A stretch of 64,000 bases of DNA from Rothia sp. ZJ932 (GTDB lineage Bacteria; Actinomycetota; Actinomycetes; Actinomycetales; Micrococcaceae), in assembly GCF_016924835.1 (NCBI RefSeq), contig NZ_CP070480.1, positions 620,001 to 684,000 of the forward strand. Reading direction: 5' to 3'. The translations under genes and the position numbers were made by a program. Each line of letters opens with the position of its first letter. Within the stretch, counting starts at the first letter, position 1. Positions 47,984 through 57,243 of this stretch are shown here, in pieces. The notes beneath the pieces were generated by a model that saw only the letters and a program-made list of their open reading frames with translations, searched no databases and was not told where the DNA came from.

Positions 47984-49462
47984 TTAATAAGCACCGTCTT
48001 TAGCAAAGACTGCTCTGAAGGTACGGAAGAGAATAATGAAGTCACCGATGACCGACCAGTTCTCGACATAGTAAAGATCCAGACGAATCGATTCTTCCCA
48101 CGAAAGGTCGGAACGACCCGATACCTGCCACAGACCTGTAATGCCGGGCTTGACGAGCAGACGGCGGTAAGCGTCTTCTTCATACTGCTCTACCTCGCTC
48201 AGCAGAGGAGGACGGGGCCCTACCAGCGACATATCACCAATGAATACGTTCCACAGCTGGGGTAGTTCATCAATGGAGTATTTGCGGATAAAACGTCCGA
48301 TGGGGGTGATGCGGGGGTCATTTGCCATCTTGAAGAGGACGCCGTTGCCCTCGTTCTGTGCCATGAGATCCTTCTTCAGCTCCTCAGCGTTGGTCACCAT
48401 GGAACGGAACTTAACCATATGGAAGCTACCGCCTCGGTAACCCACACGCTCTTGGAAGAAGAAGATGGGACCGCCGTCTTTTTTGACCAGAAGGGCAATA
48501 ACCAGAAGGAGAGGCGAAAGCAGAATTAGACCAAAACCCGATGCCAAAATATCGATGGTTCGCTTGAGGAAACCGGGGAACCCCTCCATACGGGGGGTAG
48601 AGACGTGAATGAGCGGAACACCATTTAGCGGCTGAGTATTGATGCGCGGACCGGCAATGTCCGTCATTGCCGGTGCCAGAATCAAAGAAATATGCCAGGC
48701 GGCGAGTTCCCATCCCAAACGACGCAGTTCCTGCGGGGTCAAACCATGACCGGAGCCAAGAGCAACAGCGTGAATGTTCGCCTCACGGGCAGCGGCAATA
48801 ATATCTGATGCCTCGTGGGAGTACCCCAAAATCGGCAGGTCGTGATCCTTCTCGATATCAGCTCCCGGTGCGCTACCGGAGAAGTAGAAAGCGGCCGGAC
48901 TCAGACCTGACTGCTGAGCGCCCTTCAACGTCGTGTAGAGGTGTTCACCGCTGGAGGCGTCGGAGATAATCATGACGCGGGTAAGCGCGCGTCCGCGCAG
49001 ACGGAACGATACTAGCCAGCGCCGCAGTGACCAGCGGGCACCTAACAGCAACAGCAGACCCAGCGGGTAAGCAATGATGATGTAGGAACGCGCAAAGTCA
49101 ATTTGCGTTAGATACGAGAAGATTGCAATGAGGCAGAAAAAGTAGGTGGTTGCCTTGGTAACCAGACGGTATTCGTCGTTGCCCTGGCCCAGGTGGCGTA
49201 CGTTGCGTGAACCCGAAATCTGCAGGGCGACGAACCAGAACAGACCAATAACCGGACCAACCACAAAATAGTTCCAGCTGATATCAACACGACCGAGAAC
49301 CAAAGCGTCCTTGAGTCCGAAACTCGCCAGGTGAGCAAAAATAAGGGTCGCAATGATAGCAATCGCATCGATGGTGTAGAGAACCGCTAAAATTTTTGGG
49401 TGCCAAGATTTTCTGATGCGAGTACCTGACCAGCGTTCTTCTAAATCAACACCGTTGAGCAT
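47984..49462 (-). CDS. Polyprenyl-phosphate sugar-1-phosphate transferase (WbaP/PssY-like)
   Basis: Enzymes of this family move a sugar-1-phosphate onto undecaprenyl phosphate to start an exopolysaccharide, capsule or glycan. The 492-residue protein has about five membrane segments in the first 150 residues and a soluble nucleotide-binding-like middle. The catalytic Bac_transf domain occupies about residues 300-492, with KFRSMVTNAEELKKD, DELPQLWNVFIGDMSLVGPRPP (split across two motifs) and KPGITGLWQVSGRS. The likely sugar cannot be read. It stands alone: no other glycosyltransferase, flippase or polymerase gene is adjacent. Start at 49462 follows GGGGGTAA. Confidence 0.93.
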   Translation of the reverse strand: MLNGVDLEERWSGTRIRKSWHPKILAVLYTIDAIAIIATLIFAHLASFGLKDALVLGRVDISWNYFVVGPVIGLFWFVALQISGSRNVRHLGQGNDEYRLVTKATTYFFCLIAIFSYLTQIDFARSYIIIAYPLGLLLLLGARWSLRRWLVSFRLRGRALTRVMIISDASSGEHLYTTLKGAQQSGLSPAAFYFSGSAPGADIEKDHDLPILGYSHEASDIIAAAREANIHAVALGSGHGLTPQELRRLGWELAAWHISLILAPAMTDIAGPRINTQPLNGVPLIHVSTPRMEGFPGFLKRTIDILASGFGLILLSPLLLVIALLVKKDGGPIFFFQERVGYRGGSFHMVKFRSMVTNAEELKKDLMAQNEGNGVLFKMANDPRITPIGRFIRKYSIDELPQLWNVFIGDMSLVGPRPPLLSEVEQYEEDAYRRLLVKPGITGLWQVSGRSDLSWEESIRLDLYYVENWSVIGDFIILFRTFRAVFAKDGAY

Positions 49463-49648
49463 GTGGGTTACCCCCGTTTAAACGTCTAAGTGAGTATCAA
49501 TATTTCCCCAAGTGATACCCGTTATGCAAAGTCTATAGGTAAAAAGAGATTTTGTGACAATTCCTGACGGTTATCTCCATCTCTTATTTGCTTTACCTAT
49601 CAAAGAAAATACCGCCTGTAATCTGGGCTTTCCCTAGAATTTAAGAGT

Positions 49649-50434
49649 CTAGAACAGACCTGCCTGGGTGAGAATAAACGATGTTACCGGTGAGTAAAGA
49701 TGAGGGGTGACATTATCGTCCATGGGCACCGCCACTAAAATATCTCCCTGCTCAGCTGAGATAAACAAACCGGGATCGTTGCAGTCTGCGATACCGAGAG
49801 TGTTGATACCGCGAGATGCCGCATAACCTGCCATACCGTGGTCAGCGACAATGAGATCTGGCATCTCATCGCGTTGAGCAAGCTGGTCTAATGCTAGCTG
49901 CATGGGACCGGGGAAGTGCGTGTGCTGCAGGTTGCCGTATTGCTCAAACATTACGACCCCCAAAATTTGGCGGATATCTCCATCCAAGAAGAGGTCGCCT
50001 TCTTGAATCTCAAGGACGCGCGCACCTGCTGCCTGCGCGGCACGGGCTAGCTCAAAGTAGATGGGGAAGAGACCTGCGGGATGACCGGTGGCGAAAAGAA
50101 TTTTTTTGCGCGCTTTCACAGCTTCACCGAAAATGCGGCTGTACTCTTTGAGCGCCTCGATGCATTTTTCAGCGCTGATAGTATCTTGACCCTCGGTGTG
50201 GTTGCGGTCAGCGCTAGTACCTACACGCTGCGCCATGAGCTCAAAAACCGCATTGAAATCCCATTCGCGTTTGAGCTTTACCCCAAACTCAAGGTGCTCA
50301 TTGCCGTTGACGAAACCGTGCATATGGGCGATATTGACTTCACGGGAGGTCGCTACTTCGCCAGTGATGCGCGATGCGTTGAGGTAGTCAGCAAATTCTT
50401 GCTCTGTCATAGTGAAGGGGGCTGGGGATTTCAT
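49649..50434 (-). CDS. Phosphatase-like protein coupled to mshA
   Basis: Proteins like this are labelled only phosphatase in actinobacterial annotations that I remember; no function is established to my knowledge. It has 261 residues, no signal and no membrane segment. Conserved-looking blocks are FATGHPAGLFPIYFELARAA (about residue 114), VADHGMAGYAASRGINTLG (about 197), IADCNDPGLF and VPMDDNVTPHLYSPVTSFIL near the end. The many His and Asp in these blocks fit a metal-dependent hydrolase. Its ATG is nine bases after the mshA stop, and the AAGGA ribosome site overlaps that stop (TAAGGATTCTGTATG), so it is translated with mshA. That makes a role in mycothiol synthesis plausible. Confidence 0.85.
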   Translation of the reverse strand: MKSPAPFTMTEQEFADYLNASRITGEVATSREVNIAHMHGFVNGNEHLEFGVKLKREWDFNAVFELMAQRVGTSADRNHTEGQDTISAEKCIEALKEYSRIFGEAVKARKKILFATGHPAGLFPIYFELARAAQAAGARVLEIQEGDLFLDGDIRQILGVVMFEQYGNLQHTHFPGPMQLALDQLAQRDEMPDLIVADHGMAGYAASRGINTLGIADCNDPGLFISAEQGDILVAVPMDDNVTPHLYSPVTSFILTQAGLF

Positions 50435-50443
50435 ACAGAATCC

Positions 50444-51649
50444 TTAGTCGTTAAGGGGGCGTGAAGTGAGAAGGTCATTGTACAGTTTTACCGTTTTATC
50501 AGCTGCTGCTGACCAACTCATGCTGACGCTACGATTGGCGCCGGCACGTCCGAGTCTTTGACGCTTCTTGGGGTCTTGAACCAGCTGTTCAATAGCTTGT
50601 GCCCAGGCTGCTGGGCTGCGATCGGCAACTAATACCCCGGTTTCTTCATCTTTGACGGCGTCTGTAAGACCGTCAACGTCGGTGGCGATAACGGGGGTGC
50701 CCGTTGCCTGCGCTTCGAGGGCTACCAAACCAAAGGTTTCAGAGGACGAGGGGCAAAGCACGATGTCAGCTTGACGCATGGTCTGTGCTAAGTCGCTGGC
50801 GACCATTGCGGGCAGAACGGTTACCTGATTTTCGATACCGAGTTGATGGGCACGGTCAATGAGTTGTTGTTCATAGTTACTGTGTGATTTGCCCACCATA
50901 GTGAGGGTAACGGCTAGAGACTCAGGTAAAAGGGCGAGCGCCTCAATAATGATGTGCGGACCTTTGAGGGGTTGGGGTCTGCCTGCAAAAAGCAGCTGCG
51001 CCTGCGTGGGCGAGTGGTTGGTCTTAGGCTCGGGGTAGAAAATATCGGTATCGACTCCCGGACGGATAACGTGCAACTTCTGGTGGGCAGCCCCGTAGTG
51101 CTCAACCATCTGCTGGGCTTCTAGGGGGGTATTGACGACTAGGGCCGAGCAATCGTTGATAATACGTTGTTCACCGTTGAAGCGTTCTTGAGATTCTAGG
51201 GGTTCGCCTGCACCTGCGTGGGCATTTTTAACGGCGGCGGTGGTGTGCATGGTGTGTATCCACGGAACATCTGGGGCGTACTGACGTACCGCCATACCTG
51301 AAAGCCAATAGTGGGAGTGAACTACGTCAGCGGGAGCTAAAGCACGTGCCTTAATTTCAGCCGCGAAAGCTGCGATGTACGCGGGCAACTCTTCTTTGCG
51401 GGCGCCCCTCGCCTGATCAAGTGAGAGAACGTGGACGGTGCATCGTGGACCGTCGTCAATTCGGCGGTAACCGGGGGAGTCTTTGGCGGTGTCAAGCGTA
51501 AAGACTTCAAGAGTTAGTTCGCTGTAGCGGGCGAGCACCGCTTTCATAGAGCTCGCTATATAAACATTCATACCCCCGGCGTCACCGTCACCGGGCTGTG
51601 ACAGTGGGGAGGTGTGCATCGATATCAGATGCAGGTTTCTTGAAATCAC
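50444..51649 (-). CDS. mshA: D-inositol-3-phosphate glycosyltransferase
   Basis: MshA joins GlcNAc from UDP-GlcNAc to inositol-3-phosphate, the first step of mycothiol synthesis. It is a GT4-family enzyme with HTSPLSQPGDGDAGGMNVYI near the N-terminus, HSHYWLSGMAV, MHTTAAVKN, and the donor-site SSSETFGLVALEAQATGTPV near residue 300. I use the GTG at 51649 (401 residues; GGGAGG lies unusually close upstream). The ATG at 51733 would add 28 residues without a ribosome site and would start only 16 bases from the divergent alr. The start is therefore uncertain. Downstream is the coupled phosphatase-like gene. Confidence 0.94.
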   Translation of the reverse strand: MISRNLHLISMHTSPLSQPGDGDAGGMNVYIASSMKAVLARYSELTLEVFTLDTAKDSPGYRRIDDGPRCTVHVLSLDQARGARKEELPAYIAAFAAEIKARALAPADVVHSHYWLSGMAVRQYAPDVPWIHTMHTTAAVKNAHAGAGEPLESQERFNGEQRIINDCSALVVNTPLEAQQMVEHYGAAHQKLHVIRPGVDTDIFYPEPKTNHSPTQAQLLFAGRPQPLKGPHIIIEALALLPESLAVTLTMVGKSHSNYEQQLIDRAHQLGIENQVTVLPAMVASDLAQTMRQADIVLCPSSSETFGLVALEAQATGTPVIATDVDGLTDAVKDEETGVLVADRSPAAWAQAIEQLVQDPKKRQRLGRAGANRSVSMSWSAAADKTVKLYNDLLTSRPLND

Positions 51650-51748
51650 CCTCCCTACTTTACCAACAGCTGCTGAGGAGCTGTCTTTCGTGAAAAAAGA
51701 GGACGTGAAGGTGAGAGAATATAGCCGATACATTGAAAGGAGAAAGTC

Positions 51749-53011
51749 GTGGCAACCAGTACACCGGAATTTCTGCCCGAGGTTATTGCTGCTTTAAGGC
51801 AGGGCCCTGAACGGTGGGTGAACATCAACCTTGATGCACTGACCCACAATGTAAAGCGCCTTCGCGAACTCATCGGGAGAAACCGCACTCTGATTGCTGT
51901 GGTGAAAGCGGATGCCTACGGTCACGGGGCAGTGCCGGTGGGGCGGGCTGCCTTGGCAGCAGGTGCCGATATCTTAGGAGTCGTGCATATCGCTGAGGCT
52001 TGTGCTCTTCGAAACGCAGGTATAGAGGCACCCCTTATGGCGTGGTTGCACACTCCCGCTACCGACTTTGGAGAGGCACTACGCCAGAACATCATTTTGG
52101 GCGCATCGGGCTGGGACCTGGACGCTATTGCCTACACCGCGTCACGAACAGGTCTTCGCGCTCGCGTCCATCTGAAGGTGGACACAGGGCTGGGGCGCAA
52201 CGGCGCAACCCTGGAACAGTGGCCAGAACTGGTGCAACGAGCTGCTGCCTTTGAACGAGCCGGTTATATCAGCGTCGAAGGTATTTTTACCCACCTTGCC
52301 GTGGCAGACGAGCCTGCGCGTCCTGAAACGGATGCGCAGCTTGCAGCTTTTGAACAACTAGTGCAGCAAGCGAAGGACGCAGGGCTAACCCCCGAGCTTA
52401 TTCACGCGGCAAACACTCCGGGCACATTGACGGCGCACGATAAGGTTGAGTCAGCGCAGATGCTAGGTAATGCTGTGCGGGTGGGATTGGGGCTGTACGG
52501 GCTTTCCCCACTGGCTGATAAAACATCAAAAGATCTAGGGTTGCGCCCGGTGATGACTTTTGAAACCCGCGTGAGCACTGTGAAAGAGGTGCCTGCCGGT
52601 CAGGGGGTTTCCTACGGACTGCGCTACATGACTGAGAAGGCAACGACGCTTGCGCTGATTCCTGTAGGGTATGCCGATGGGGTGCCTCGCATCGCTACCG
52701 GAGCGCCGGTACGTATCTACCCTGGTGGCGGTGCCCTCGCACGTACCTACCCGGTGGTCGGGCGCATCGCTATGGACCAGATAGTGGTAGACCTGGGACA
52801 ACCCGGTCTGACCGACCCTAAACACGGCTACTTGGGCGCACGCACTGTACTCTTTGGCGAGGGCGATAACCCGCCCGTGGAGCAGTGGGCACAGGCAGCA
52901 TCCACCATTAACTACGAAATCATTACCCGCATTTCGCCCCGTGTCGCCAGGTACTACACCACAGATTCTTCAGCTAAAACACCCGAGAGCAAGAGAAAGA
53001 GCAACTCATGA
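51749..53011 (+). CDS. alr: Alanine racemase
   Basis: Alr makes D-alanine for peptidoglycan. The GTG start follows AAAGGAGAAAG. The 420-residue protein has the PLP lysine Lys53 in VVKADAYGHG. The C-terminal beta-domain carries IPVGYADGVPR, and the catalytic tyrosine is probably near SYGLRYMTEK. A serine- and lysine-rich tail of about 15 residues (SSAKTPESKRKSNS) is extra. The last four bases overlap the tsaE start (ATGA). Confidence 0.97.
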   Translation: MATSTPEFLPEVIAALRQGPERWVNINLDALTHNVKRLRELIGRNRTLIAVVKADAYGHGAVPVGRAALAAGADILGVVHIAEACALRNAGIEAPLMAWLHTPATDFGEALRQNIILGASGWDLDAIAYTASRTGLRARVHLKVDTGLGRNGATLEQWPELVQRAAAFERAGYISVEGIFTHLAVADEPARPETDAQLAAFEQLVQQAKDAGLTPELIHAANTPGTLTAHDKVESAQMLGNAVRVGLGLYGLSPLADKTSKDLGLRPVMTFETRVSTVKEVPAGQGVSYGLRYMTEKATTLALIPVGYADGVPRIATGAPVRIYPGGGALARTYPVVGRIAMDQIVVDLGQPGLTDPKHGYLGARTVLFGEGDNPPVEQWAQAASTINYEIITRISPRVARYYTTDSSAKTPESKRKSNS

Positions 53012-53577
53012 CCGCAGTCCTTAATCTTGACATTACAGATCCGCAACACACCGCCCGCGTCGCCCACGCTTTGGCTGATCTATTGGTCGCTGGCGACCTA
53101 CTGATTCTCACCGGTGAATTGGGCGCTGGCAAAACCACCTTCACCCGCAGCCTAGGCGAAGGTCTGGGCGTGCGCGAAGGAGTTATCTCACCCACCTTTG
53201 TTCTCTCCCGCGTCCACCCCAACCTGCCCGACGGCAAACGTCCCGGCGGCCCTGACCTCGTGCACGTAGACGCCTACCGTCTCACCAGCCCCGACGAAAT
53301 CGACGATCTTGACCTAGAATACTCCCAAGATACTTCTGTCACCGTCGTTGAATGGGGGCAGGGCAAAGTCGAGCACCTCAGCGATAGCTACCTCAATCTC
53401 GAACTCACCCGACCCACCGGGGATCTCACCGATGTGAGTTCACCGGATGCTTTTGCCGACCTCGACGAGGAAGAACCAGCAGAAGCCCGCCAACTGAGAA
53501 TCAGCGCCACCGGTACCCGGTGGGAAGGCGTCACATGGGACGTACTGGTACAGGCAGTAAAAGCCACCGTTCACTAG
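53008..53577 (+). CDS. tsaE: tRNA t6A synthesis ATPase TsaE
   Basis: TsaE is the ATPase that drives the TsaB-TsaD complex making t6A37 in tRNA. Of 189 residues, GELGAGKTT (36-44) is Walker A and ISPTFVLSRVHPN is the switch region. VEWGQGKVEHL closes the conserved core. The C-terminal 50 residues are less conserved and acidic. It overlaps alr by ATGA; tsaB follows after 40 bases. Confidence 0.96.
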   Translation: MTAVLNLDITDPQHTARVAHALADLLVAGDLLILTGELGAGKTTFTRSLGEGLGVREGVISPTFVLSRVHPNLPDGKRPGGPDLVHVDAYRLTSPDEIDDLDLEYSQDTSVTVVEWGQGKVEHLSDSYLNLELTRPTGDLTDVSSPDAFADLDEEEPAEARQLRISATGTRWEGVTWDVLVQAVKATVH

Positions 53578-53617
53578 CAACTAGCCCGGGCACCGCTAGC
53601 ACCGCTACTATGGGGGA

Positions 53618-54307
53618 GTGCTCCTTTTAGCAATTGATTCTTCAGCAACAGCCTCTGTGACCCTTGCCCGCCTTGAACCTTGCGCAGGCGCGTCCGCGAC
53701 TATTCTCGCCCACCGCGAGACAGCTGACACGCGCTCGCACGCCGAAGTCATGGCGCAGTTTGTGCGTGAAGTACTGAATGAAGCCGGGATCACCGGTTCA
53801 GAACTTGATGCCGTGCTGACCGGTACCGGTCCCGGTCCGTTTACCGGTCTGAGAGTTGGCATCGTCACCGCCAGAACCCTTGGGTTCACTTGGAACGTAC
53901 CGGTGTACGGTCTCATGAGTCTTTACTCCATAGCCGAAAACACCTGGGAACATGCCGCCGCCCAATCCGCCCACACGTTCATGGTCGCTGCGGACGCGCG
54001 TCGTCGGGAAATCTACAGCGCGATTTTTGCTCTCGGCGACGGGTCATATGAACTGGTGGAGGGGCCTTCCGTGGGATCTGCCGCGGAGGCTCCGGCGCTA
54101 CCAGCCTACGGATTTGGTGCGGGGCTTTACTCCGAGCAACTTCAGACCGTCGAAGGGTACGAACGGTTGCACGCCAACTCCCGCGATCTTGTTCATGCTG
54201 CAGCCCGTTTGGGTATCAAAAATCTTTCTACCGATACCGCCGCACTGTATCTGCGCGAATCGGATGCTAAAGTGCCTGCTGCCCGCAAGAAAGCAACCCG
54301 CGCATGA
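53618..54307 (+). CDS. tsaB: tRNA t6A synthesis protein TsaB
   Basis: TsaB is the inactive sister of TsaD and its partner in t6A synthesis. The GTG start at 53618 follows GGGGGA and gives 229 residues. LLLAIDSSATASVTL is the ASKHA-fold N-terminus, and GTGPGPFTGLRVGIVTART (about residue 67) is the family signature. The stop overlaps the rimI start (ATGA). Confidence 0.95.
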   Translation: MLLLAIDSSATASVTLARLEPCAGASATILAHRETADTRSHAEVMAQFVREVLNEAGITGSELDAVLTGTGPGPFTGLRVGIVTARTLGFTWNVPVYGLMSLYSIAENTWEHAAAQSAHTFMVAADARRREIYSAIFALGDGSYELVEGPSVGSAAEAPALPAYGFGAGLYSEQLQTVEGYERLHANSRDLVHAAARLGIKNLSTDTAALYLRESDAKVPAARKKATRA

Positions 54308-54819
54308 GTGTCGCTGAGCTTCCTCAGCCGCTGGGACCTGTGAGCTTTCGCCGAATGACGCTCCACGATCTTGAGCAGGTTCACACCTTAGAAAGGTACC
54401 TGTTTCCCGCAGACGCCTGGCCCATTGATATGTTCCTGGCAGAAATCCAGCACGAAACCCGTAGCTATCTTGTTGTCGAAGATACCGCTGTGCGCCCTAC
54501 CAGCATCATCGGGTACGCCGGTGTGATGAGCGTAGCCGATACCGCCGATGTGCAAACCATCGCTGTTGCCCCGCAACACGAAGGCAAGGGGATAGGTAGA
54601 GCCTTGCTCGACTACCTCCACCGTGAAGCTGCTGCCAGAGGGGCACAAACAATCTTGCTTGAGGTGCGCGCTGACAATCCTCGCGCCCAAGACCTCTACA
54701 CACGTAACGGTTACAGCCATATCCACACCCGCCCCCGCTACTACAACGACGGGGTAGACGCGCTCATCATGCAAGCGTCCCTGACCGACCCCACTAACTC
54801 CAAGGAGACCCCACGGTGA
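54304..54819 (+). CDS. rimI: Ribosomal protein S18 alanine N-acetyltransferase
   Basis: RimI is a GNAT acetyltransferase that modifies protein N-termini, classically that of S18. The 171-residue protein has the acetyl-CoA loop [18 protein letters not shown] (about residue 91) and the tail [20 protein letters not shown]. It overlaps tsaB and tsaD by four bases each (ATGA and GTGA), so the three are translated as a unit. The true substrate in this organism is unproven. Confidence 0.94.
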   Translation: MSVAELPQPLGPVSFRRMTLHDLEQVHTLERYLFPADAWPIDMFLAEIQHETRSYLVVEDTAVRPTSIIGYAGVMSVADTADVQTIAVAPQHEGKGIGRALLDYLHREAAARGAQTILLEVRADNPRAQDLYTRNGYSHIHTRPRYYNDGVDALIMQASLTDPTNSKETPR

Positions 54820-55913
54820 CTCAGCCACTGATCCTCGGCATTGAATCCTCCTGCGATGAAACAGGCATCGGAATCGTGCGTGGACGCACCTTGCTCACTA
54901 ATACCGTCTCGTCCTCTATGGAAGAGCACGTACGCTTTGGCGGGGTAATCCCTGAGATCGCATCCCGCGCCCATCTGGATGCGATGATTCCAGCTTTGCA
55001 AAAGGCGTTGGACGAAGCTGATGTTACCCTCGAAGATATGGACGCCATCGCTGTAACCGCCGGTCCGGGGCTGGCAGGTGCGCTCATGGTGGGAGTATCT
55101 GCAGCTAAAGCGCTGGCGGTGGCAACTGGTAAACCCCTCTACGGCATTAACCACCTGGTGGCACACGTTGGCGTAGGGCTACTGGAGGACTGCGGAATTG
55201 AAGGGTTCTCCGCTGATTTTATGGATCAGCTACCGGCTGAAGGGCTCGGCGCGCTGCTGGTATCTGGTGGGCATACCGAGATTCTTGCGGTTCGCGATAT
55301 TACCGCTGACGTTGAATTGCTGGGCGCAACCCTTGATGACGCTGCCGGTGAAGCCTACGATAAGGTGGCGCGTCTGCTGGGGCTCAACTATCCCGGTGGT
55401 CCAGCCATTGACTGGGCTGCGCGTGAGGGCGATTCAAAAGCCTTTGCTTTTCCGCGCGGACTCACTGCCCGCAAGTATATGGGCACGGCCGAAGAACCAG
55501 GGCCACACCGCTATGACTTTTCCTTCTCCGGTCTAAAAACCGCTGTTGCCCGCGTCGTTGAAGGCTTTGAGGCTCGCGGTGAAGAAGTGCCTGTTGCCGA
55601 TATTGCCGCGTCCTTCCAAGAAGCCGTGGTTGATGTGATTACTCGCAAAGCCATGCTGGCATGTACTGAGAAAGGCATTAAAACCCTTCTTCTCGGTGGA
55701 GGTGTAGCAGCTAACAGCCGCTTGCGTGAACTCACCGCCGCCCGATGCTCCGAGCACGGTATTCAACTGGTAATTCCCAAATTATCGCTGTGTACCGATA
55801 ACGGTGCGATGGTTGCAGCACTTGGCGCTCGCTTGGTGGGTGAGGGGCGGGCGCCGTCCGGTGTGAACTTCACCGCTGATTCGTCGTTACCGGTCACGAC
55901 CGTGCAACTGTAG
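54816..55913 (+). CDS. tsaD: tRNA N6-adenosine threonylcarbamoyltransferase TsaD
   Basis: TsaD transfers the threonylcarbamoyl group to A37 of ANN-decoding tRNAs. It has 365 residues from a GTG start that overlaps the rimI stop. [16 protein letters not shown] begins the ASKHA fold. The metal ligands His113 and His117 are in NHLVAHV, and [11 protein letters not shown] and the C-terminal [14 protein letters not shown] are conserved. Last gene of the alr-tsaE-tsaB-rimI-tsaD operon. Confidence 0.97.
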   Translation: MTQPLILGIESSCDETGIGIVRGRTLLTNTVSSSMEEHVRFGGVIPEIASRAHLDAMIPALQKALDEADVTLEDMDAIAVTAGPGLAGALMVGVSAAKALAVATGKPLYGINHLVAHVGVGLLEDCGIEGFSADFMDQLPAEGLGALLVSGGHTEILAVRDITADVELLGATLDDAAGEAYDKVARLLGLNYPGGPAIDWAAREGDSKAFAFPRGLTARKYMGTAEEPGPHRYDFSFSGLKTAVARVVEGFEARGEEVPVADIAASFQEAVVDVITRKAMLACTEKGIKTLLLGGGVAANSRLRELTAARCSEHGIQLVIPKLSLCTDNGAMVAALGARLVGEGRAPSGVNFTADSSLPVTTVQL

Positions 55914-55934
55914 AGGGGGATAATCCCACAGCAG

Positions 55935-55981
55935 AAAAGTACCGCCTTCGTACAATAGTTGAACGGAGGCGGTACTTTTTG
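55935..55981. terminator. Terminator after tsaD, possibly bidirectional
   Basis: AAAAGTACCGCCTTCGT pairs with ACGGAGGCGGTACTTTT (one mismatch) around ACAATAGTTGA. Both outer ends are A/T runs, so it could also stop the convergent minus-strand gene. Confidence 0.85.
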
Positions 55982-56018
55982 ATGCAGTGTTTTTTGATGA
56001 TGTTAATGTGGTCGCTAA

Positions 56019-57155
56019 CTAGGAACGTCCCAGTGCGATGAGATCATCTACTACTGCTCGTAGATCTCCCTGATTCTTCTCAGCTACACGACGCTGACGC
56101 TGGTAGCCGGGGCCTTGATCGATGATGCGTTCAATATCAGCAAGCTCCGTTGAGCACCCGAGATCAGCAGCGATGGGTTCGAGGACGTTCAGGATTTCGC
56201 GGAGGTGATCGGTGACCAGAGGTTCTGAACAATCATTGTCGGTGATGATGATAGCGTCGGTGCCGTAGCGGGCAGCACGCCATTTGTTTTCTTGCATGTG
56301 CCACGGATGCAGGGGCTCGATGCAGCGCCCCGCTTCAACTTCCCGCGAGAAATGCTCTGCTAGGCACTGGGTAAAAGCGGTAATCGCGGCGACATCGTTG
56401 GTGGAGGCAAGCCCATCGCATACGCGCATTTCAACGGTTCCGAAGTGGGCTACCGGGCGTAGATCCCAACGGTTTTCACTGGGGTCGTCGATGACGCCGG
56501 TTTTAATGAGGTCATCAATATAAGCCTCGTAGTCCTCCCAACGCTCAAAAGTGAAAGGTAAGCCTGCGGTGGGTAGCTGCTGGAACATCTGCGATCGGTG
56601 CGATGCGAACCCTGTGTCTGTGCCCTCCCAATAGGGTGAGGATGCGGAGAGCGCCAGAAGATGCGGGTAGTAGTTGCTCAGCCCGTTGAGAACGGGCAGA
56701 ACTTTCGAGCGGGAATCCACCCCTACATGTACGTGTACGCCGTAGATGATCATCTGCCGCCCCCAGTACTGGGTGCGTTCGATAATTTTTTGGTAGCGGT
56801 CTTTATTGGCTACAGGCTGTTCGCTCCACTGCGAGAAAGGATGGGTACCCGCAGAGAAATAGGCTAGATCCAGTGGCTCTAAGACTTTCTCGAGGTCATC
56901 GGCGGCAGCACGTAGTTGGTCTTTTGTTTCTTCGGCAGTCCGGCAGACTCCGGTGACCAGCTCTACGGTATTATCCAAAAACTCACCGGTGATGTGCGCC
57001 CCGCTGTCTGTGCTGAGTAGGTGCGGCGCGTCCTGCTCAAGAGCGGTAAAAACCTCTTGGGCGCGAGAAGCCAACTCGCGGGTCTCACGATCAACCAGGG
57101 CAAGTTCCCACTCAACACCGATGGTTGATTGGGCTGAATCAGAGAAGGGGATCAT
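56019..57155 (-). CDS. Carboxylate-amine ligase, YbdK type (GCS2 family)
   Basis: Members of this family resemble glutamate-cysteine ligase, and some show weak gamma-glutamylcysteine synthesis. The protein is 378 residues from the ATG at 57155, which sits seven bases after AAAGGTG; the ATG six bases earlier is too close to it. TIGVEWELALVDRETREL at the N-terminus, GVHVHVGVDSRSKVLPVL (about residue 140) and HFGTVEMRVCDG (about 245) are the family motifs. The true substrate is unknown; in an actinobacterium using mycothiol, glutathione synthesis is not expected. It is convergent with tsaD. Confidence 0.9.
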   Translation of the reverse strand: MIPFSDSAQSTIGVEWELALVDRETRELASRAQEVFTALEQDAPHLLSTDSGAHITGEFLDNTVELVTGVCRTAEETKDQLRAAADDLEKVLEPLDLAYFSAGTHPFSQWSEQPVANKDRYQKIIERTQYWGRQMIIYGVHVHVGVDSRSKVLPVLNGLSNYYPHLLALSASSPYWEGTDTGFASHRSQMFQQLPTAGLPFTFERWEDYEAYIDDLIKTGVIDDPSENRWDLRPVAHFGTVEMRVCDGLASTNDVAAITAFTQCLAEHFSREVEAGRCIEPLHPWHMQENKWRAARYGTDAIIITDNDCSEPLVTDHLREILNVLEPIAADLGCSTELADIERIIDQGPGYQRQRRVAEKNQGDLRAVVDDLIALGRS

Positions 57156-57243
57156 ATACATTCACCTTTGACGTTGGGTTCTCTGGTTTCATCGTAGTTT
57201 ACTGGTGCTGGTGAACGAAAAAAATCGTGGCATTGAGGGTCTG

